Of a stretch of 64,000 nt of DNA, positions 47,170 to 60,500 are shown piece after piece. The position numbers and the translations under genes are program-made. The stretch covers positions 93,088 to 157,087 of the forward strand of contig JAJEKV010000100.1 of assembly GCA_021234155.1 (NCBI GenBank). Reading direction: 5' to 3'. Below the pieces are notes generated by a model. It was not told where the DNA came from. It was given only the letters and a program-made list of their open reading frames with translations, and searched no databases. Position 1 is the first letter of the stretch, and every line of letters begins with the position of its first letter. Source of the stretch: Isoetes taiwanensis. Its lineage: Eukaryota; Streptophyta; Lycopodiopsida; Isoetales; Isoetaceae.

Positions 47170-50100
47170 TAACTCGGCCGGTTGGAAACTTATTTGGGTC
47201 GGGAATACGTGAACAATTTGATAAGGGCCAAGCCAGCGAAACTTAAGTTTACTGGGAAAATTTTTGTACGAGAATCATAAAGAAGAACCAAATCTCCTTC
47301 TTTGAATGTTTTTTGTCTTGGGGCGTTTGTCATGTAAAGATTTTTGCAAGCTGTTGTCCATGAAGAACCACGAATATAAGCATCCCTTCTAAGTTCATCC
47401 AATTGTTCCAATTGATAGACTCTTTCTTTGAGTCTGTGGCCGGATTATGGGCATTACCCAGTTGAAAGCAGTGTTGGAAGGATGTATTCAAAGCGGCATG
47501 AGAGCTTCGACCATAAACCAATTTGAAAAGAGTGTGACACTGTAGCTATTTTGAAACAAGTATTGTAGGCCCAAAAAAACGGTAGGAAGCTTTGTTTGCA
47601 GGTCTACGTGCGTGAAGCGTCACAATTTTTTTCTTGAGAATGGTGACGAGTTTTGTTGGTGCTTTTACGCCAAACCATTACCTTGAGGATAGTAAGGTGT
47701 GCTCTTGTGATGATGTATCGGGGAGATGTCCGTCGGCTCCTTGATGGTATGATTGATAAAATGGACACCCGATCAGCGACCAGCTCAGGTGGGGCGGTAG
47801 AATCAGCGTGATGATTTGTTGATAAAGGACCCAGGCGTGCTTCTTTGCGGTGTTATGCGGAAGTCATAGCTTAGCCCATTTGGTAAGCGTAGTCGGTGAG
47901 AGAGCGAATGTAGCGGGCCGCGGGTGTGCAGCCTTGGGAGGGTCGATGGGTCCCCACAAAATCCATTCCCCATTTGCTGAAGGGAAGTGGCGTGGCAAGC
48001 GTCAAGGGAAGAAGCGTCCGCGGGCCGTCGGCCGACCCACACGTGGCAAGCATCACACGAGGCGTGGGCGTGAGCATCTTTGAAAAGCGTGGGCCAAAAT
48101 ACCCAGCTAGAAGGATTTTTGCGTGCGTGGTGTCACCATGAAAATGACCACCACCTAGCCCTTGATGAGCTTCTCTAACAATATCACGGAACTTCATGAG
48201 GTAGAACCACCGGTACGTCGGAAGGATGGTATCCTTACCCTTTTGTAGAGATGTCCCTGCAACCATGGTGTAGTCCACGGACCTCATGCGGAGAAATTGA
48301 TGTCGCGGGATTGCATTTGGCGAGGAGAAGGCGGTAGCGTCTTCGGTGGAAGAGCACACATGTGAGGAGGTGTGCTGAAAATCATGGAACCAATGTGGTG
48401 TTGCCGTGACTAAAAGAGTTGAAGCGTCGGGAAAAGGCGTCACGAGACTCGGTTGAGGATCATCGTGTGGATCGTGAAAAGATATAATGGGACCACATGA
48501 GATTGCGGCCTTGTGAACAATTTCAAAAGGGCAAATTCTTGGAGAAGAAAAGGACCAACGAGCAATGCGGCTTTGTGGGGCGTGGTTGTTGATCAAATAA
48601 AAAGGAGTGCTTGGTGGTCAACAAAAGAACTTGATTTAATTTGCCCAAAAGGTAGTGGCGGGCGTTGGACCGCGAGAAAATGAGACCCAAAGCTTCGCTC
48701 GTGGGGGAATAGTTGCTTTCAGCCGAGAATTGAGTTTTCTGGCGGCGTGTCGATTTGGTTTGTCGGTGTCGCGCATCATATTCTTGAGAAAAAACGACAA
48801 TAGCAAAGCAATGCAGAGACATCGACATGAACATGAAAGGGCTTGTCCCATTGAGGAGAAACAAGAACCGGGGCTGAGTAAGCAAAAGCTTCAAGCGTTG
48901 GAAAGCGACATCCGCACGGGAATTCAAGCCCGGTGGATTCATCACCGTGAGTTTATGAATGGGATCTGCAATGGTTGCTAGTCGAGGGAATGAAGGTGGA
49001 GTAATAATTGACCTTACCGAGGGGAAAGAGCTTGTCTCCTTGATATTGGCTGGTGCTTGAGCCTTGAGCACACAAGCCGATTTTGGCGAGGATCGTGGTG
49101 ATACCTTTGCGACAAGCGTGGCCTATGAGAACTCGAGGTGGTAAAAGGTGCATTTCTCGGATTGAGACTAATCTTGGGACTCATCATTTGAAAAAAGGCG
49201 AGTTCAATTTATCCAAATGGTCAGCCATGGGCGTAGGCGAGAGAAGTCATCTTGAAAAAATTTGTAAGAAAGGATTTTCCTTCATGAAATCATAGAAAAG
49301 CGAGAGCATGATCGTTGAAAGCGTGGATGGAGAGTTTGATAAGCCAAAAAGGAACCACCTTGTAGGCAAAAACCCCCGCAGGGGTGGTGAAAGTAGTCTT
49401 GAGTTGATCAGATTCTTTGATTGAGATCGATTGTAGCGAGGAAAAACCATCCATGAAAGAAGTACATCTCATGTCGGCTGACCTCTTCAGAACACAGTGC
49501 GTGAAGGGAAGGGGAAAATGGTCGCGCTCAGTGGCAGCGATTGAGTACCGGTAGTCCACGCAAGCGGCGGATCTTACCATTGTGTTTGAGTGCAATGGCG
49601 ATGGGGCTCACCCATTGAGAATGTTTGATCTCATAGATCAAACGCAGCAAAAGAGTTTGTCAATTTCGCCTTGGCGATCCGCGGTAATGGGGTTGAGCCC
49701 GGTCTTTGTCGTTGCTAAAGCTGGGCGTGCATCGATTTGGTAGGAATGGTGAGTTCCCCAAGCTTTTTGTTGATTCGAAGATCTCTGTAGCTCGAGGCCG
49801 AAAATGTGTTTGAACTTTTTTGAAAGCGTGGCAGGCCTGTTTACGATAGGGGTCGGAAGATTTGCGGCAAAGTGAGACGGTGATTGTTGCCAACGTCCCA
49901 CGATCTCGACTTACGGAGTGCGAATATGGGGTGCTGCCAGTGTCTGGACAATGTGTGCAGGAGGTTGGAGCATAACGGGATCGTGGCACTCTGGCGTGGT
50001 GAAAAAAAGAGGTTCTTTGAGTTTCATCAGCGGAGGTTGCTTCATGGCTGGCGTGGACATCACTGAGGCTGCGGGGAGATTCCTCATCGAGAAAAGTGAT

Positions 50101-51165
50101 CAACCCGTTGAATTCGATTGCAAGGGAGAGGGTGGGGTCAAGCAAAGCCCGCCGACCTGGTCACGATAAGAGTCATTTCACCCCAAGGATCAGCATATTG
50201 AGTAGGATGAGGAGAGGCGGAGACTTCGGCAGTGGAGCCTGAACTTGATAGATATTCGAGCTTCCTCGGGAATGCGTGTGTCGAAGAGGGTTCGGCATGT
50301 TCAATGCGAAAATGATCTTGCACGTTTCCAAGTCCATGGTGGCATTGAGGGTGACCATCGGTGATGACTAACTGATCCGGTGGCCTAGTAATGGATACTC
50401 TTGGCTGGCCGGAGAAAAGGTCTCTAGACCAACATTTCATAATCAGGGATCTTCCCGGCCTTCCAAACTCAAATTCCAAAGGGAATGGGAGGTCACCAAT
50501 GTTGATGTGAAGAAGAGGCATGGCCTTGAGGTCATTGATATGGCCATTAGCCAATTTTTGATGTCATATGGGGCTAGATAAAGTTCTTTGATGCCCATTT
50601 GTTTGGGAGTTTATCAGGTGATGAGATTTCTTGCGCTACCTCCATCTATTTGAACATGGTTGACTTGGCGATTACCAAGTGGCATGGACCGTGGGGGTAG
50701 AGGTAGCAACAGCCCCAACAAAGCGGTGGGGGAGTGGTAAGCGGTCCTTGAGGCAGGGCGAGTTTCAAAATTGTTGCCAAACTTAAAGGGGATTTTGATT
50801 TTTGCCAGCTCCTCTTGGAGTTTCAAAGGCACATGAGAGAAAGGATCTGCTTTGGTTCCACGGGTCTTTGGAGTGCGTGGTAATGAAGCGACAACTTCTG
50901 AGAAGGTCAACCTCTGCGGCAATATTGGGATATGTAGAGGCGTGGAGGTTGAGATGTGGAAGGTGTATCTTGTCTTTGTTGAGCTCACGGTGGTGGCATG
51001 AACATTTGCCAGCGTCGCGACCTTGGCGGCTTGCATGAGATTCAAAATGCTTTGGCGAACTTTAGGCATGACATTTGGCATGAGTTTCTCTAAGTCAGTG
51101 CAAAATGAACCTTTTTCTTCCTCATGAGGAATGGTGTCTCGCAAAGGCAGGTTCTTGCGTGCCAT
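47170..51165 (-). pseudogene. pol copy 1: protease, RT, RNase H, integrase
   Basis: Protease: VNHVQIDGGSARNL with the active-site DGGS at 50635-50646. Reverse transcriptase: RACVDYR, FMDGFSSLQ/YNQISIKESDQLKT, TTFTTPAGVFAYKVVPF, then the catalytic FQDDF at 49243-49254. That box is one T too long here, which breaks the frame. RNase H-like: LLTQPRFLFL, SQEYDARHRQT, EALGLIFSR (about 48560-48990). Integrase: REAHQGLGGGHFHG zinc region (about 48130-48180), SKWGMDFVG with catalytic Asp, then VLYQQIIT and NHTIKE. GPY/F module: KLKFRWLGPYQI at 47212-47247. All parts are in order on the minus strand but in alternating frames. Confidence 0.82.
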
Positions 51166-51179
51166 TTGGAATAATGGTC

Positions 51180-52955
51180 AAGGGGCGTGATGCCACGGTC
51201 TAGCGTGAAACCAAACCAACCCAATTTGATGGGCTGGAATTTGGAGGATTAAGAGCTGAAAAATCTCTTCCTGTGCTTGTTGATCCATCGAGGTTGATTG
51301 GCGGGGGGCTGGTTGATAACGTGATGGCTGAGACCGGCGAGGTGGCTTCTTAAAAACGGGGCGTGGGCCTTGTTTGCCATTAGCAATCGAGAGTTGGTAA
51401 GCCGTGAGGGGACCGATGTGGTCTGATTTGTGCCGAAGCTTTGAACTTGTGGAAGTTGAGGACAGGTGGTGGTATGACCCCATTCTTGGCGGTGATAACT
51501 TGAAGCTTTAGAAGGATCAAAAAAGGAGGGCGTGTTGGGTCCCGTTGTTTGCTCTGTTCTGATAGAGTTGATTGGGTTGCGCTGCGGTGGTGGCTGGTGG
51601 CGATAGTGCGATTGTTCTTTGAGGTGTGGTTTGCACTTGATAAACCCGGTTTGTTGGAAAGGTGTTGGATGAGTGCAGTGCACTCTTAGGTGGCATGATG
51701 CACATGTTGCATCTTTTTGCAATGAGGCAGACCATGGGTGAGTTACACTCATTTGCCAAGTGGCCTTGGTATTTGCAGATATGGCACCCGAATCGGCGCG
51801 GCTATGATTGGCGTGTTGAGGTGGGCCGGCCCGTCTGTGGAACTCCTGGTGGAATGAAAGGGAGCTCCGAAGAGCCGCCTACGGGAGGAAACATTGCGGA
51901 GTGATTGACAAGGTCGATAGCTTTGCTCCAAAGTCTTGAACCACGAGGTATTTCGTCATGAGTCGATAGGCTGGAGGAAGTCCTTGGAGAAACCGGACCA
52001 AGATCCGGCTGCACGTGTTGGGTACTCCTTGAGTTTCTTGAGTAGAATCGCGAAGTCGATCTGCAAATCCCGGAGGCGGACTTCGTGGGCTCTTGTTGAA
52101 GGTCATTGGTTGCTTGAGATGAAGTTGATCATCATCCGGTGGTCCCATAATGAGAAAGAAAAGCAGGGTTTCGCATTTCAGACCAATCTTGTTTTCAGTG
52201 GCTTTTGTTGGACATGAGCCATTGATGAGGAAAACCTTGATGTGGTGGAAAAAGATGTGGATTTTCAGTTGAGGGTTCGCATGACCATTCGGGACAGCGA
52301 GCCTCAAATTCTTCCATGTGGGCACGAAGCACTTTGGTCTAAGTGTTTGCCTTTCGTGTTGCCCAAAGGTGGGATACGTCGGTTTAAGGGTTTGAAAGGT
52401 AGAAGGGAAAGTGCTTGGCTGGGCGGGGGAACAGTGTAGGGATTATATTGAGGTGGAGTTGAAGGTGGTATAGTGCGAAGGACCACGATGAAAGGTGGCT
52501 AGGTTGAGGCGAAGGTGCACGAGCATTGGTTTTTGAGGTCGGTAAGGTTGTAAAAAGGAAAGTGGTGGGAAATGTAGGGAAAGAAATTCTGGGTAGAAGC
52601 AAAAAAGAGACATGTGGATATCCTTACAGGGAGATGGTTGTGAAGGAAGAGGCGTATGGCACGAAGAATGATGAATGTAGGCATGATCGGGGTATGAAAG
52701 TAAAGGTTGAAGGTTGGGCGATAGGGCTCACGATAATGATGGCCCGAGGCGTGAGCAATGTTTACCGCAGCAGAGGAGGCGGGGCGAAACGAGTTTCACG
52801 GCGAATTAGGGTAGTCGCCGTGAGCACGAGGCCAGAATGTAAGCGCCAATGTCGTAGCGGATCCATACATGTCGTAACGGCTTCCGCCGATGATAAGCGC
52901 TCAAGCGAGATGCCGTCGAAAGGAGTTCTTACGGCGTGAAATTCCGGACGGACAT
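51180..52955 (-). pseudogene. gag copy 1
   Basis: ATG at 52955 (start MSVRNFT, as in copy 2). The gag core lies around 52330-51830 (LRLAVPNGHANPQLKIHIFF, KATENKIGLKCET, DDDQLHLKQPMTFN, YLVVQDFGAK). The CCHC knuckle CHICKYQGHLANEC is at 51745-51786. A Gln/Pro-rich tail continues toward pol (PPANQPRWINKHRKRFF). Encodes the capsid/nucleocapsid precursor. The frame is broken repeatedly. Confidence 0.75.
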
Positions 52956-52982
52956 GGCGGCGAAGAAATGAGGATCGAATCA

Positions 52983-53001
52983 GAACGGCAAGCAGCGGCG
53001 G
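52983..53001 (-). promoter_or_regulatory. Primer-binding site, copy 1 (degenerate)
   Basis: Immediately inside LTR C, minus-strand 'accgccgctgcttgccgttc'. It corresponds to the clearer site of copy 2 but is scrambled by small changes. Confidence 0.5.
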
Positions 53002-53577
53002 TGTTTGGGGTGCGGGTTCGGGGAACTCACGGAAGGCGACCCTCTGTGAGGACCTGTGGATCTAAAGGGAGAATCAGGAGGACTATATCCGCAGGATTTG
53101 CAAAAAGAGAACAAAGAAGAAGAAAAGCGAACAAAGAGAACAATGAGAGGAAAATGATAAGCTTCCTTGATATCAGCGATGAACATACATGAGCTCTCCA
53201 ATCGAGAGAAATTTGAAAAGAGACAAGACTCAAAACTCATCTAAAACTCATGTGCTAGCTCTACTCATATATATAGTACAATGGCCTTTGGCCCAATATA
53301 ACACCCCGGTGATCTCGGTGCGACTCACGGAAGGAGGCGATTCTGAGAATCTTTGGCGGTGCCTCTTGAAAAGCTTGGAATCTGTTGTTGGCCCGGCCTT
53401 TGGTGGCGATCCCTTGTTCGAAGGCCTCTTGGTAGGAGACCCGGGCTTTGTGCGTGGGTCCGCTGCTTGGTCTTGTTGGGCCTTTGGCGGCCCGACATTA
53501 CTTTTGTGGGTCCTTGTTCTTGACACGGTCCGTCCGTATGCATGAATAGTCACGTACCCGGGAGGCAGGGACTAACA
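53002..53577 (-). repeat. LTR C, shared between the two element copies
   Basis: A 576-bp LTR serving as 5' LTR of copy 1 and 3' LTR of copy 2. On the minus strand it begins TGTTAGTCCC at 53577 and ends AAACA at 53002. TATA-like ATATATATA lies at 53267-53275. Confidence 0.88.
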
Positions 53578-53589
53578 CTCCACAAGCGA

Positions 53590-56489
53590 CACTGAGTGAA
53601 GAAAAGGAGGAAGTGTTTGAGGGTGAGGGGAAGCCATCTGTCGAAAGTGATCCTCGCGGGGTGGGGCCGGGCACCGATATGGTACTTGCCAATGAGATCT
53701 GGCGTGTTTGTAGAAGCGGGAGGAGTGTTGAGGCCAAAAGGCGGGATCGCATCAATGAGAAAAGCGAGATCATTACCATGTCTTCAAAAGGCGGCATGGG
53801 CGTCTGAAGAAGCTCGCCCGACATTCCATGAGGGCCCAGTCCGGAGGCGAAGAAGGCGACAACGGCATTCGGATTGCAATGAAAAATGGGACCTTTGCCG
53901 ATTTAAGCTGAGCAAGATGCATTTTATAGTAGCACAAAAACACGCTTGAAGGTGGGAAGAAGGATGCGGTGAGGTGGCTGGCGTGCAAAGAAGGTGTCAA
54001 GACCATGTAAGCGCAGCAGGGCGTTGCCAACCACGCTCATTTGCAATATAGATCCAATTCATGGTGTTTATCAAGAGTGGCACCTTCCTCCCAATGGAAA
54101 CGGCGAACAAAGCGGGGATCCACCGGAGATCCGTCGAGATCTGAGGTGGAGTCCATCCAGCATGGCCATCCATGACCTTTGTCAAAAGGGGAGGCGCATG
54201 TCAGTCGGGAACCTGGGTGGAGGAACACCGAGGGGAAGCATAGGGGAGGGAACCATGCAGGTGGTGGGTTCTTTGTCGTTCTTGCCCCGGGAATTCAGCG
54301 ACAAGGGCGGATCAAGAGCTTGACACCTGCGATCGAACAGGGGCAGAGAGTTGGCAGGAGGGCTATCCCATCTGTGGGGGCGGTCTTGCTATCGAGAAAA
54401 CTGCGTAATTGATTGTAACCGGCGAGGTGTTGCATATAAATTTGTGCATAGGGGAAGATCTCGGGATGTCCCGGATACTTCCGTATTTGTTGCGACACTT
54501 AGCTTGCGAGAGAGGTAAATGATGTGCAAGCTTCGAGGCATGTACTCTTGATGAAAGGCGTGGATGCGACATGATCCGGTGAGAGAGGGGTTGTTATCTG
54601 AAGGCAACCATTGAAAAGTGGGGTCACCGAAAGTGCAGGTTGTGGCCCATAAGAAAGCTCTCGTGTATCACCCGGATAGAAATTATGAAAAATGTAAGCC
54701 ATGGGGCTGAACAATTAGCGAAGGTGATGAAGTGCGGATCGTCGCGGTGAATGAGATCAAAGACCAAGAGGGCCTGACATAAACCTTTGTCTTCAATGGA
54801 GGTTCCGCCGATCGAAGAAAATGCTGCGGCGCGGTGAACATCCATAGTCCATCAGCCATGCCCCGAGGAAGAAAGAGGTGGCACGCAAACTACATAATCA
54901 TGATAGCGGAAAAGGCGGGGAAATCAACGGTATTTGGCGAACAATGGTGATATAGCGTCCAGTTTGGTGCGAGCCTCATCGGCCAGACCGAATACTTCTT
55001 TGGTTTAGGCGTTGTTCGAGGTCACGGATCACGGTGGTCCTTTTCTAAAAGCGTGGCCTGGTCCGCGGACCCGTTCCGGTGAAGTGTTAACTTGTGAGGA
55101 GAGATTGCCCGGGAGCATTGAGTGAAAAACCGCTGGCAATCTCCGCGTCATCATCAAAGTTTTACGTTTACGAACCTCCAGGTAAAAGGCGATCTTGGAG
55201 GGATGTGGTGAAAATTACGGTGGAGAGCTGAGCCAAAAAAGAGGCAATTTCGCGGCGTCGCGCTCTGTAAGGTTTTGAACACGATCTTTGTAATTGTCAC
55301 AAAGCTCGGTACAAGGCATCAAGCTTAGCAATATCTTTCTCCTTGGCACTCAAAGAGAGTATCTTTGGACTTGTATTGGTCCAATAAGTCCTGAATTTAC
55401 GATTGGAGTTGAGCCCGCCGTCGTAAGTAGGTTGGTCGATCCTGTGCACTTTGAGATCTATCACGGGCTGTAAGAGCTCAGGTGCTTGTCTTGAAGTTGG
55501 GCCTCAAAGTTGCAACTTGTGCGGTGGCAGCTTGGAGGTCACGGTGAGCATCGGGGAGGCCTCCAGGGGCCGTTTGAACCCTCATTCATAAGAGCTGCTT
55601 GGGATTCTTGTAGCGAAACGGCGGCTTGAGGCATCCCTCACCGATCTTGATACAACAAGCGGTGAGGGTGTTGTGGTGGGTGGAGCTTTCTTTGCCTAGT
55701 TTGCGATGTTTGTGAGAGACATGATGTGGCTGGAAGGCTTGGATTTTGTGGCGGATGAGGAGGCAGTGACATGTGAGTCGCGGGGAATGTTGACATGACT
55801 GAGGGGAAGGGTGTGGCGTGCCAACTTGGTGAGTCCGAGGAAGGACGGCCGAGTGGAATCATGAGAATGAGGAGGTGTGGGAGGAAAGTAATGTGGGATG
55901 ATGGCTTGAAGGTGGCCTCCCGCAGAAACCGAGAAATAGAAGTGGCGGCGAAAGGCGGTCAACTTCTTGGAGAAGCGGTAGAACATTAAGTGGGGCCAAT
56001 CAATGTGGTTGTTGGAGTGAGTAGCGGTGAGCACGATATTATAGAAAGGCTTATTGATATGTGTGTTCTTGATAGAATACCAAGGAACTTGCATACGAAA
56101 CTTAACAAAAGTTTCATGAGGCTTGTCGATATTGTCGGCGATGCACATTGGCGTGATAAGGAGGTGCACCAAACTACGTGACATCTAGATCTGTATGAGA
56201 CCAAGATAAACAAGGGGTTTGCAAAGGAATATGGAATACCTCACGAAATCAAGTGTTGAGTTAGCCGAAATGGTGGTGCCATCGACCGCGTGGTATGAAG
56301 CTGCTTCAACCGGTCAGGATTTAGAGCGGAAGTTCCATTTTGAGAGAATTATTTGCGACTTCCGCGATTCGGACCCAACAAGGGCTTCACGAAAAGTGGG
56401 CGTCATCAAGAAAGATACCGACGCTTCGAAAAGAGCCGGTTCCACAGGAAGCGATAGCTTGAAGTGTAGAAAATTTTAGATGCAGCCAT
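53590..56489 (-). pseudogene. Post-pol coding region, copy 2 (function unknown)
   Basis: Starts at the ATG corresponding to copy 1 (56489). Readable blocks are NIDKPHETFVKFRMQVPWYS, SKKLTAFRRHFYFSVSAGGH, HLQAIIPHYFPPTPPHSHD and MNWIYIANERGWQRPA. It matches copy 1 block by block with different break points. Confidence 0.5.
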
Positions 56490-57519
56490 GGCAAAAGATT
56501 TCTGAAAGAACGGTGATCAAAAGCGGAGGGACGAAAAGGCAAAGAACGGAGACGAAGTATGAAGCGGAGGGCAAAAAGGTTTAGGGCGCAAATGGAAGCG
56601 AGGGGTATGATGAGGATGAAACGAACCGATTGATGGTGCAGTGTTGAAAAGATGTCAAGGATGCGATTGAGAGGCAAAAAATTTGGCTAAGTCCCCAAAC
56701 AACAAAGGGAGAAGCAATGAAGCGGTGGAGATGAGGCATTGAGAGAATGATCGGATGTAAAGGCCAGCGACACATATTATTAATATTGCGGGTATGAAAA
56801 AAGCAATGGCATTTAATCTTTGGCAACTTCGAAGTGGGATATCATTAAAAGCGAATGTGTCGAGGGTACCCTTGCTAGATATCGTACGGAGAAGAGATTT
56901 CGGTTTAAAGCTTGACCTTGCATTGCAAACACGTTGGCGATTGTTTTTGATTGGTCCGCGTCGACAGGAGGTCCTCGGTTGGCTATATAAGGCGAGCTAA
57001 GGGAGTGAAGCGAAAGGCATCCGATGGTATTTCGGCATGGCTTCTTCTTTGGTTTGAGCGAGAGCACTATGCCCCCTGGCTGTCGAGAGTGGATTACTTG
57101 CAAAATGAATTGTTTGGACCTCTGGCTGCCACAATCGTGGCTTTGAGAATGGATGGCTGGTGTTAGGGATGGTGAACATCGATCCTCCCTCATACCAATG
57201 GAATGGAGGTGGTTTTGCACCTTATTTGGGACCACAGCCGGGGAACCTCTACCACCTCCTCGCATCACCTCACTTTCGAACCGGGAGTAGGGTTTTCCTC
57301 TTAGGGTTTTAGTAGATGGGGCTCACGAGCCCATTTTTGTATATAGGCGGTGCCCATAAGCGGGAAATAGCTGGGCTGTGCCCACATTTTGTAAAAAAAT
57401 TCCACCTATAAGATAATATCTGTAGTTTTAGTCACTATTTGTTGTGTTTGCTTCTTGAGCTGTATCCCTCGTTTTGTTGATTTTAAACTTTACGTGTGAT
57501 GAAATGTTTTGGTAGAAAG

Positions 57520-60500
57520 CCATTAACAGGTGTAGGTAATGGAGTGCCATCTAACTGTGACCCGGTTGGGCTTATTTGGGTCGAACCACGTGAACAATTT
57601 GATAAGGGCCAAGCCAGCGAAACTTAAGTTTACAGGAAAATTTTTGTGCAGAGAATCATAAAGAAGAACCAAATCTCCTTCTTTGATTGTTTTTGTCTTG
57701 GAGCGTTTGTCATGTAAAGATTTTTGCAAGCTTGTTGTCCATGAAGAACACGAATATAAGCATCCCTTCTAAAGTTCATCCAATTTGTTCCAATTGATAG
57801 ACCCTTTCTTTGAGTGCGGCGAGGTTATGGGCGTGCTTGGTTGAAAGCGGGTGTTGGAAGGATGTATTCAAGCGGCATGAGAGCTTCGACCATAAACCAA
57901 TTTGAAAGAGTGTGACTGTAGCTATTTTTGAAACAAGTATTGTAGGCCCAAAAAACGGTTAAGGAAGCTTTGTTTGCCGGTCACGTGCGTGAAGCGTCCT
58001 AAATTTTCTTGAGAATGGTGACGAATTTTTGTTGGTGCTTCGCCAAACCATTATGAGGATAGTAAGGTGTGCTCTTGTGATGATGTATCGAGGAGATAAT
58101 CCGTCGACTCCTTGATGGTATGATTGATAAAATGGACACCGATCAGCGACCAGCTCAGTGGGGCAGCCCGAATCAGCGTGATGATTTGTTGATAAAGGAC
58201 CACAGGCGTTCTAGCTGCGGTGTTATGCGGAAGTCGCCAAGCTTCGCCCATTGGTAGCGTGGTCGGTGAGAACGAATGTAGCGAACGCGGGTGTGCTGCG
58301 TAGCGGGGAGGTCGATGGGTCCCACAAAATCCATTCCCCATTTCTTTGAAGGAAGTGGCGTGGCGGCCGGCGTCAAAGGAAAGAGCGTCCGCGGGCCGTC
58401 GGCCGACCCCCCGGTGGCAAGCATCCGCGTCTTGGTGGGGTGGCGTCTTTGAAGCGTGGGCCAAAAATACCCAGCTAGAAGGTTTTTAGCGTCTTGGTGG
58501 TGTCACCATGAAAATGACCACCACCTAGCCCTTGATGAGCTTCTCTAACAATATCACGGAACTTCATGAGGTAGAAACGGCGTCCGAAGGATGGTATCCT
58601 TACCCTTTTTGTAGAGATGTCACGCAACCATGGTGTGATCCACGGACCTGCGAGGAAATTGATGTCGGCCCGGGATTACCCGCTTGGCGGGGAAAGGCGT
58701 CGTCTTACGGTGGAAAGCAGCACGTGAGGAGAATGCTGGCGAAAATCATGGAACCAATGTGGTATTTGCGTGACTAAAAGAGTTGGCGTCGGGAAAGGCG
58801 TCACGAGACTCAGTTGAGGATCATCGTGTGGATGCGTGAAAGATAATCGGGGACCACATGAGATTTCTTGGAAGCCTTGTGAACAATTTCAAAGGGCAAA
58901 TTCTTGGAAAGAAAGGACAACGAGCAATGCGGCCCGTGGGTGTGGTTGTTGATCAAATAAAGGAGTGCTTGGTGGTCAACAAAAGCGATTTATTTGCCCC
59001 AAAAGGTAGTGGTGAGGCGTTGGACCGCGAGAAAATGAGACCCAAAGCTTCGCGGCTTCGTGGCCGGAATAGTTGCTTCAGCGAAATTGAGTTTTTCTGG
59101 CTGGCGTGTCGATTGGTTTGTCGGTGTCGCGCATCATATTCTTGAAAGAAACGACTCAATAGCAAGCGCCCGAGACATCGACATGAACATGAAAGGGCTT
59201 GTCCCATTGAGGAGGAACAAACCGGGGCACGGTAAGCAAAAGCTTCAAGTTGTTGGAAGCGACATCGCTTTGGGAATTCAAGCGGGGTGGATTCATCACC
59301 AAATGAGTTTATGAATGGGATGCGCAATGATGGTTGCTAGTCGGGGAATGAAGGTGGAGTAATAATTGACCTTACCGGGAAAAGCGTGTCTCCTTGATAT
59401 TGGTACGGTGCTTGAGCCTTGAGCACCTGGCCCGATTTTGGCGAGGATCTGTGGTGATACGCTTTGGCGACAAGCGTGGCCCTAACAGAACTCACGAGGT
59501 GGCATAAAGGTGCATTTCTCGGATTGAGACTAATGCGGACTCATCACATTTTTCTGAAAGGCGAGTTCCAATTTATCAAATGGTTGACCATGGGCGTAGG
59601 CAGAGAAGTCATCTTGAAAAATTTGTAGAAGGGATTTTCCTTCATGAAATCATGAAAAGCGAGAGCATGATGCGTTGAAAGCGTGGATGGAGAGTTTGAT
59701 AAGCCAAAAGGAACCACCTTGTAGGCAAAAAGTGCCGCAGGGGTGGTGAAAGTAGTCTTGAGTTGATCAGATTCTTTGATTGAGATCTGATTGTAGCGGA
59801 AAAAACCATCCATGAAGGAGTACATCTCATGTCAGCGACCTCTTCGAACACAGTGCGTGAAGGAAGGGGAAAATGGTCGCGTTCCGAGTGGCTGATTGAA
59901 GTTTTCGGTAGTCCATAGCGTGGATCTTACCATTGTGTTTGAGTGCAATGGCGATGGGGCTCACCCATTGAGAATGTTTGACCTCATAGATCAAACTGCG
60001 GCCAGGAGTTTGTCAATTTCGCCTTGGCGGCGATCCGCGGTAGTGGGGTTGGCCCGTGCTTGTCGTTGCTAAAGCTGGGCGTGCATCCAGATTTGGTAGG
60101 AATGGTGAGTTCCCCAAGCTTTTGTTGATTCCAGAAGATCTCTGTAGCTCGGTGAAAATGTGTTTGAACTTTTTGAAAAGCGTGGCTGACACATTACGAT
60201 GGGGTGTCGGAAGATTTCAACAAAGCGGGCCGGGCTGATTGTTGCCGCGTCCACGATCGACACGATCTGAATATGGGGTATCGCCGGTGTCTGGACAATG
60301 TGTGCAGGAGGTTGGAGCATAACGGGATCGCGGCACTCTGCGTGGTGAAAAAGAGAGGTTCTTGAGTTTCATCAAGCGGGGAGGTTGCTTCATATTGGCG
60401 TGGACATCTCGGGGAGAGCTGCGGGGAGATTCCTCATGCGAAAAGTGATCAACGGTTGGATTCGATTGCAAGGAGCGGGTAGGGGTCAAGCAAAGCGCCG

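Larger units (their letters stand above)
43138..53001 (-). mobile_element. Ty3/gypsy-type LTR retrotransposon, internal region copy 1
   Basis: Minus-strand order from 53001 is primer-binding site, gag with CCHC knuckle, protease, reverse transcriptase, RNase H, integrase with GPY/F module, a post-pol region of almost 4 kb, and polypurine tract. RT before integrase places it in Ty3/gypsy (Metaviridae-type plant elements). The Asp-tRNA-like primer site and the long post-pol region recall the Tat/Athila group, but I cannot confirm the lineage. The frames are cut by many small indels. Confidence 0.88.
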